Of a stretch of DNA of 64,000 bases, positions 62,236 to 64,000 are shown in pieces. The notes under the pieces were generated by a model. That model had not been told where the DNA came from. It ran no database searches and saw nothing but the letters and a program-made list of their open reading frames with translations. The position numbers were made by a program, and so were the translations under genes. The stretch covers positions 1-64,000 of the forward strand of contig JAVSML010019169.1 in the NCBI GenBank assembly GCA_038503035.1. The letters are read 5' to 3'. The first letter of the stretch is position 1, and each line of letters opens with the position of its first letter. The DNA is from Crocodylus rhombifer. Its lineage: Eukaryota > Chordata > Crocodylia > Crocodylidae.

Positions 62236-62809
62236 AGCGTCTCTAGGGGCTTTGAGGGACAATGCTGGGCGGGTGGTACGTGGCCAAAGGGGCACGGATG
62301 ATGACAGGCCCCTTCCCCTGGGGGGAATCATGGCTGATCCAGAGACCAGTTTGGGGGTGGGGGTAGGATCTCCAACAGCCGTGGAGGCACCACTTGGGAT
62401 CGGGCCCCTCTGACCTCTCTGCCTCCCTCGCAAACAGCTGGACAGGGCTCTTTCTTGTAGAGCTGTTGCAAGAGACCACGCTTAATCCCAAGTCTCCCAG
62501 TAGGCACTGCGCGGGGTGGGCACGGCCTGGAGGAGGGAGCTCGTGCCAGTCAGAGAGGCAAAGCCGTGGCCTGGATGCATCTCCCCACTTCATGGGCATC
62601 GGCAGTGCTGCCCAAGGCTGCCCTAGTGTAGACAAGCCCCAGCTGCAGCATCCAAGATAAGCACCTCCATCCTCCATCAGGAAACCAGCTCCCTGCTTTC
62701 AGGTCTTCACATTACCCCTCCTCAGAGCCCTGTCCCATGGCAGGCACCCCCCCAGCTTCCTCCTGCCCGGGTGCCCTGGCATGCAGCACACCGGAGCAGC
62801 ACGGACATC

Positions 62810-62862
62810 GATGAGGATCTTCGTCTTGGAGGCCTTTTCCATCGCTAGCTCCAGGACCTGGA
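62810..62862 (-). pseudogene. Exon-like fragment of an unidentified gene (copy 2)
   Basis: On the - strand CCCATCCAG is followed by a frame reading VLELAMEKASKTKILID, but the donor position has GTCCGT with a changed preceding base. The partner copy (47408-47475) has the opposite damage. The family was not recognised. Confidence 0.4.
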
Positions 62863-63154
62863 TGGGTACGGGGAGAGGAGGAGAGGGTCAAATCCCAGCC
62901 AGCCCCACAGTGGGTGATCTGCCATGCCCCGCCCCGGGGGAAGGCTGGCTCACACACCCCCAGGCACTACAGAGGGTGTTTCCCCACTCGGTGTGGTGGG
63001 AGACACAGATCCAGGATCTGGCCCATGCTGCTGCTCGCCCCATGCTGTTGTTCAGCCACTCCCCCCCCGGTGCCCACAAAAAACACCTTCGCTGCCCCCC
63101 CGAGCCAGCATGATGCAGCCCCCCAAATCAGCGCAATCCTGGCCCGCAGGGCGA

Positions 63155-63205
63155 GAGGCTTCCACTCACCATTTCCTCCACCACGTCCCTGGGGGTGGAA
63201 GCAGA
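63155..63205 (-). other. Exon-like micro-block with strong splice signals (copy 2)
   Basis: A pyrimidine tract ending CACCCCCAG, then GGACGTGGTGGAGGAAATG, then GTGAGT. It is the same layout as copy 1 at 47736-47790. Confidence 0.35.
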
Positions 63206-63285
63206 GAAGAGGGTGCAGAGCATTAGGATGCACCCAGAGCAAACCCGTCTCCCAGCCTCCCCGTGTCTCTGGACACTGGAAGGCC

Positions 63286-64000
63286 CCAAGGGGGGTCTCA
63301 CGGCCAACCTCTGGAGCTGCGCAAGTGGGTTTTATGTAGCTCATGCTCCTCTCACCTTCACCCTGACAGTGGCCGAGATGGTTCCCTCAGACTTAACCCC
63401 CACCAAGAGAAATCCCCACTCCAGTGTCACTTAAAGCAAACCAGGGACTGCCCTTTTTTTCACTCTGTGCTTTGTTAACTGGTGGAACTCATTGCCACAG
63501 GAGGATGAACACAACCCAGTTCAAAAGGCACTGGACAAGTTCACAGTGGGCAGGGCCACGGCGGCTACTAAAGACCTCTGATAACCCCAAACCATGACTC
63601 TGTGTGCCCAGGAGGGTCTGCCAGGGGGTGTAGCTCTGAGCCATTGGGGCATGCAAGTACGCCACCGCCATTAGCTCTTGGCCCGTGGTCTCAAACTCAC
63701 AGTGAAATCGGGCTGGAAGGCACCTCCGGAGGTCACATCGAGTCCAACAGAGGTGCTGGTGTTACTGCTGGACCAAGACGCCGGTCCTAACATTCCTACA
63801 ATAGAGCGTGTTTGGAGGAATGAGTTTTGACCGCAAAGAGCTCTCACACGTACTGCCGCGAAGTCTCCATCGCTTTGTCGCTGACTCTACGAGGCCCTCG
63901 GGCTGACAGCAGTGCCAGCAGCTCCCGTGCCAGCAGCGATGTGGGCCTGGGGGAACGCGAGGCAGCATCCTACAGGAGGGTATTAGGGGGTCCTGCCTAG
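63286..64000. other. Right end: CR1 scraps, no gene
   Basis: The segment at 63478-63560 ('ctggtggaactcattgccac') resembles a CR1 tail on the + strand. At 63695-63760, 'atcgggctggaaggcacctc' then 'cggaggtcacatcgagtcca' is a CR1 3' end on the - strand. Nothing else was recognised. Confidence 0.55.

Larger units (their letters stand above)
62228..63285. repeat. Duplicated segment, copy 2
   Basis: Direct-orientation partner of 45645-47856 without the CR1 insertion. The region 62250-62340 runs continuously through the point where copy 1 is interrupted. Both copies share 'cagctccctgcttyc', 'cccagcttcctcctgcccgg' and 'gaagcagagaagagggtgca' blocks at the same spacing. Divergence is moderate. Confidence 0.85.

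Overview
This window is vertebrate nuclear DNA and most likely comes from a crocodilian. The order-level call is inference. It rests on many CR1 non-LTR retrotransposons of the type I recognise from alligator genomes, CAGGGG-type hAT remnants, a Gmr1-like Ty3/gypsy element and old MIR-like SINEs, with no Alu or B1. A turtle is the main alternative. The sequence is intron-rich. Two genes can be read exon by exon with intact splice sites and matching phases.

Positions 1-37,500 hold ARRB1 (beta-arrestin 1) on the + strand. Exons 3-16 are present and encode residues 18-418, ending at a stop at 33983-33985. The 17 codons of exons 1-2 lie upstream of the window. Exon sizes add up to exactly the human protein length. 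The polar-core residues, clathrin box, AP2-binding tail and the alternative 24-nt exon are all visible. The 3'UTR carries a CR1 fragment and two candidate poly(A) signals. The introns hold several antisense CR1 copies (one ends about 70 bp from the exon 5 acceptor), MITE/hAT fragments, a 4 x 41-bp minisatellite, a perfect 17-bp hairpin and an antisense solo LTR.

Positions 37,500-49,580 are repeat-rich intergenic DNA. They hold a Z-DNA-prone GT/GCAT tract, a degenerate AT-rich repeat, a second copy of the same solo LTR, an L1/Tx1-like LINE remnant, a CR1, and the first copy of a roughly 1-kb duplicated segment.

Positions 49,583-55,393 hold WDR73 on the - strand, as eight exons encoding a predicted 388 residues. 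Its promoter is a CpG island with four NRF-1-type palindromes. ARRB1 and WDR73 are therefore tail-to-tail neighbours here, whereas in human they lie on chromosomes 11 and 15.

Positions 55,700-64,000 are again repeats: CR1 fragments, and a decayed Ty3/gypsy-type retrotransposon on the - strand whose integrase lies upstream of its reverse transcriptase (the Gmr1-like order). A hAT MITE with an 8-bp target duplication sits inside that element. The second copy of the 1-kb duplicated segment follows. The two copies flank WDR73 in direct orientation, and only the first carries a CR1 insertion.
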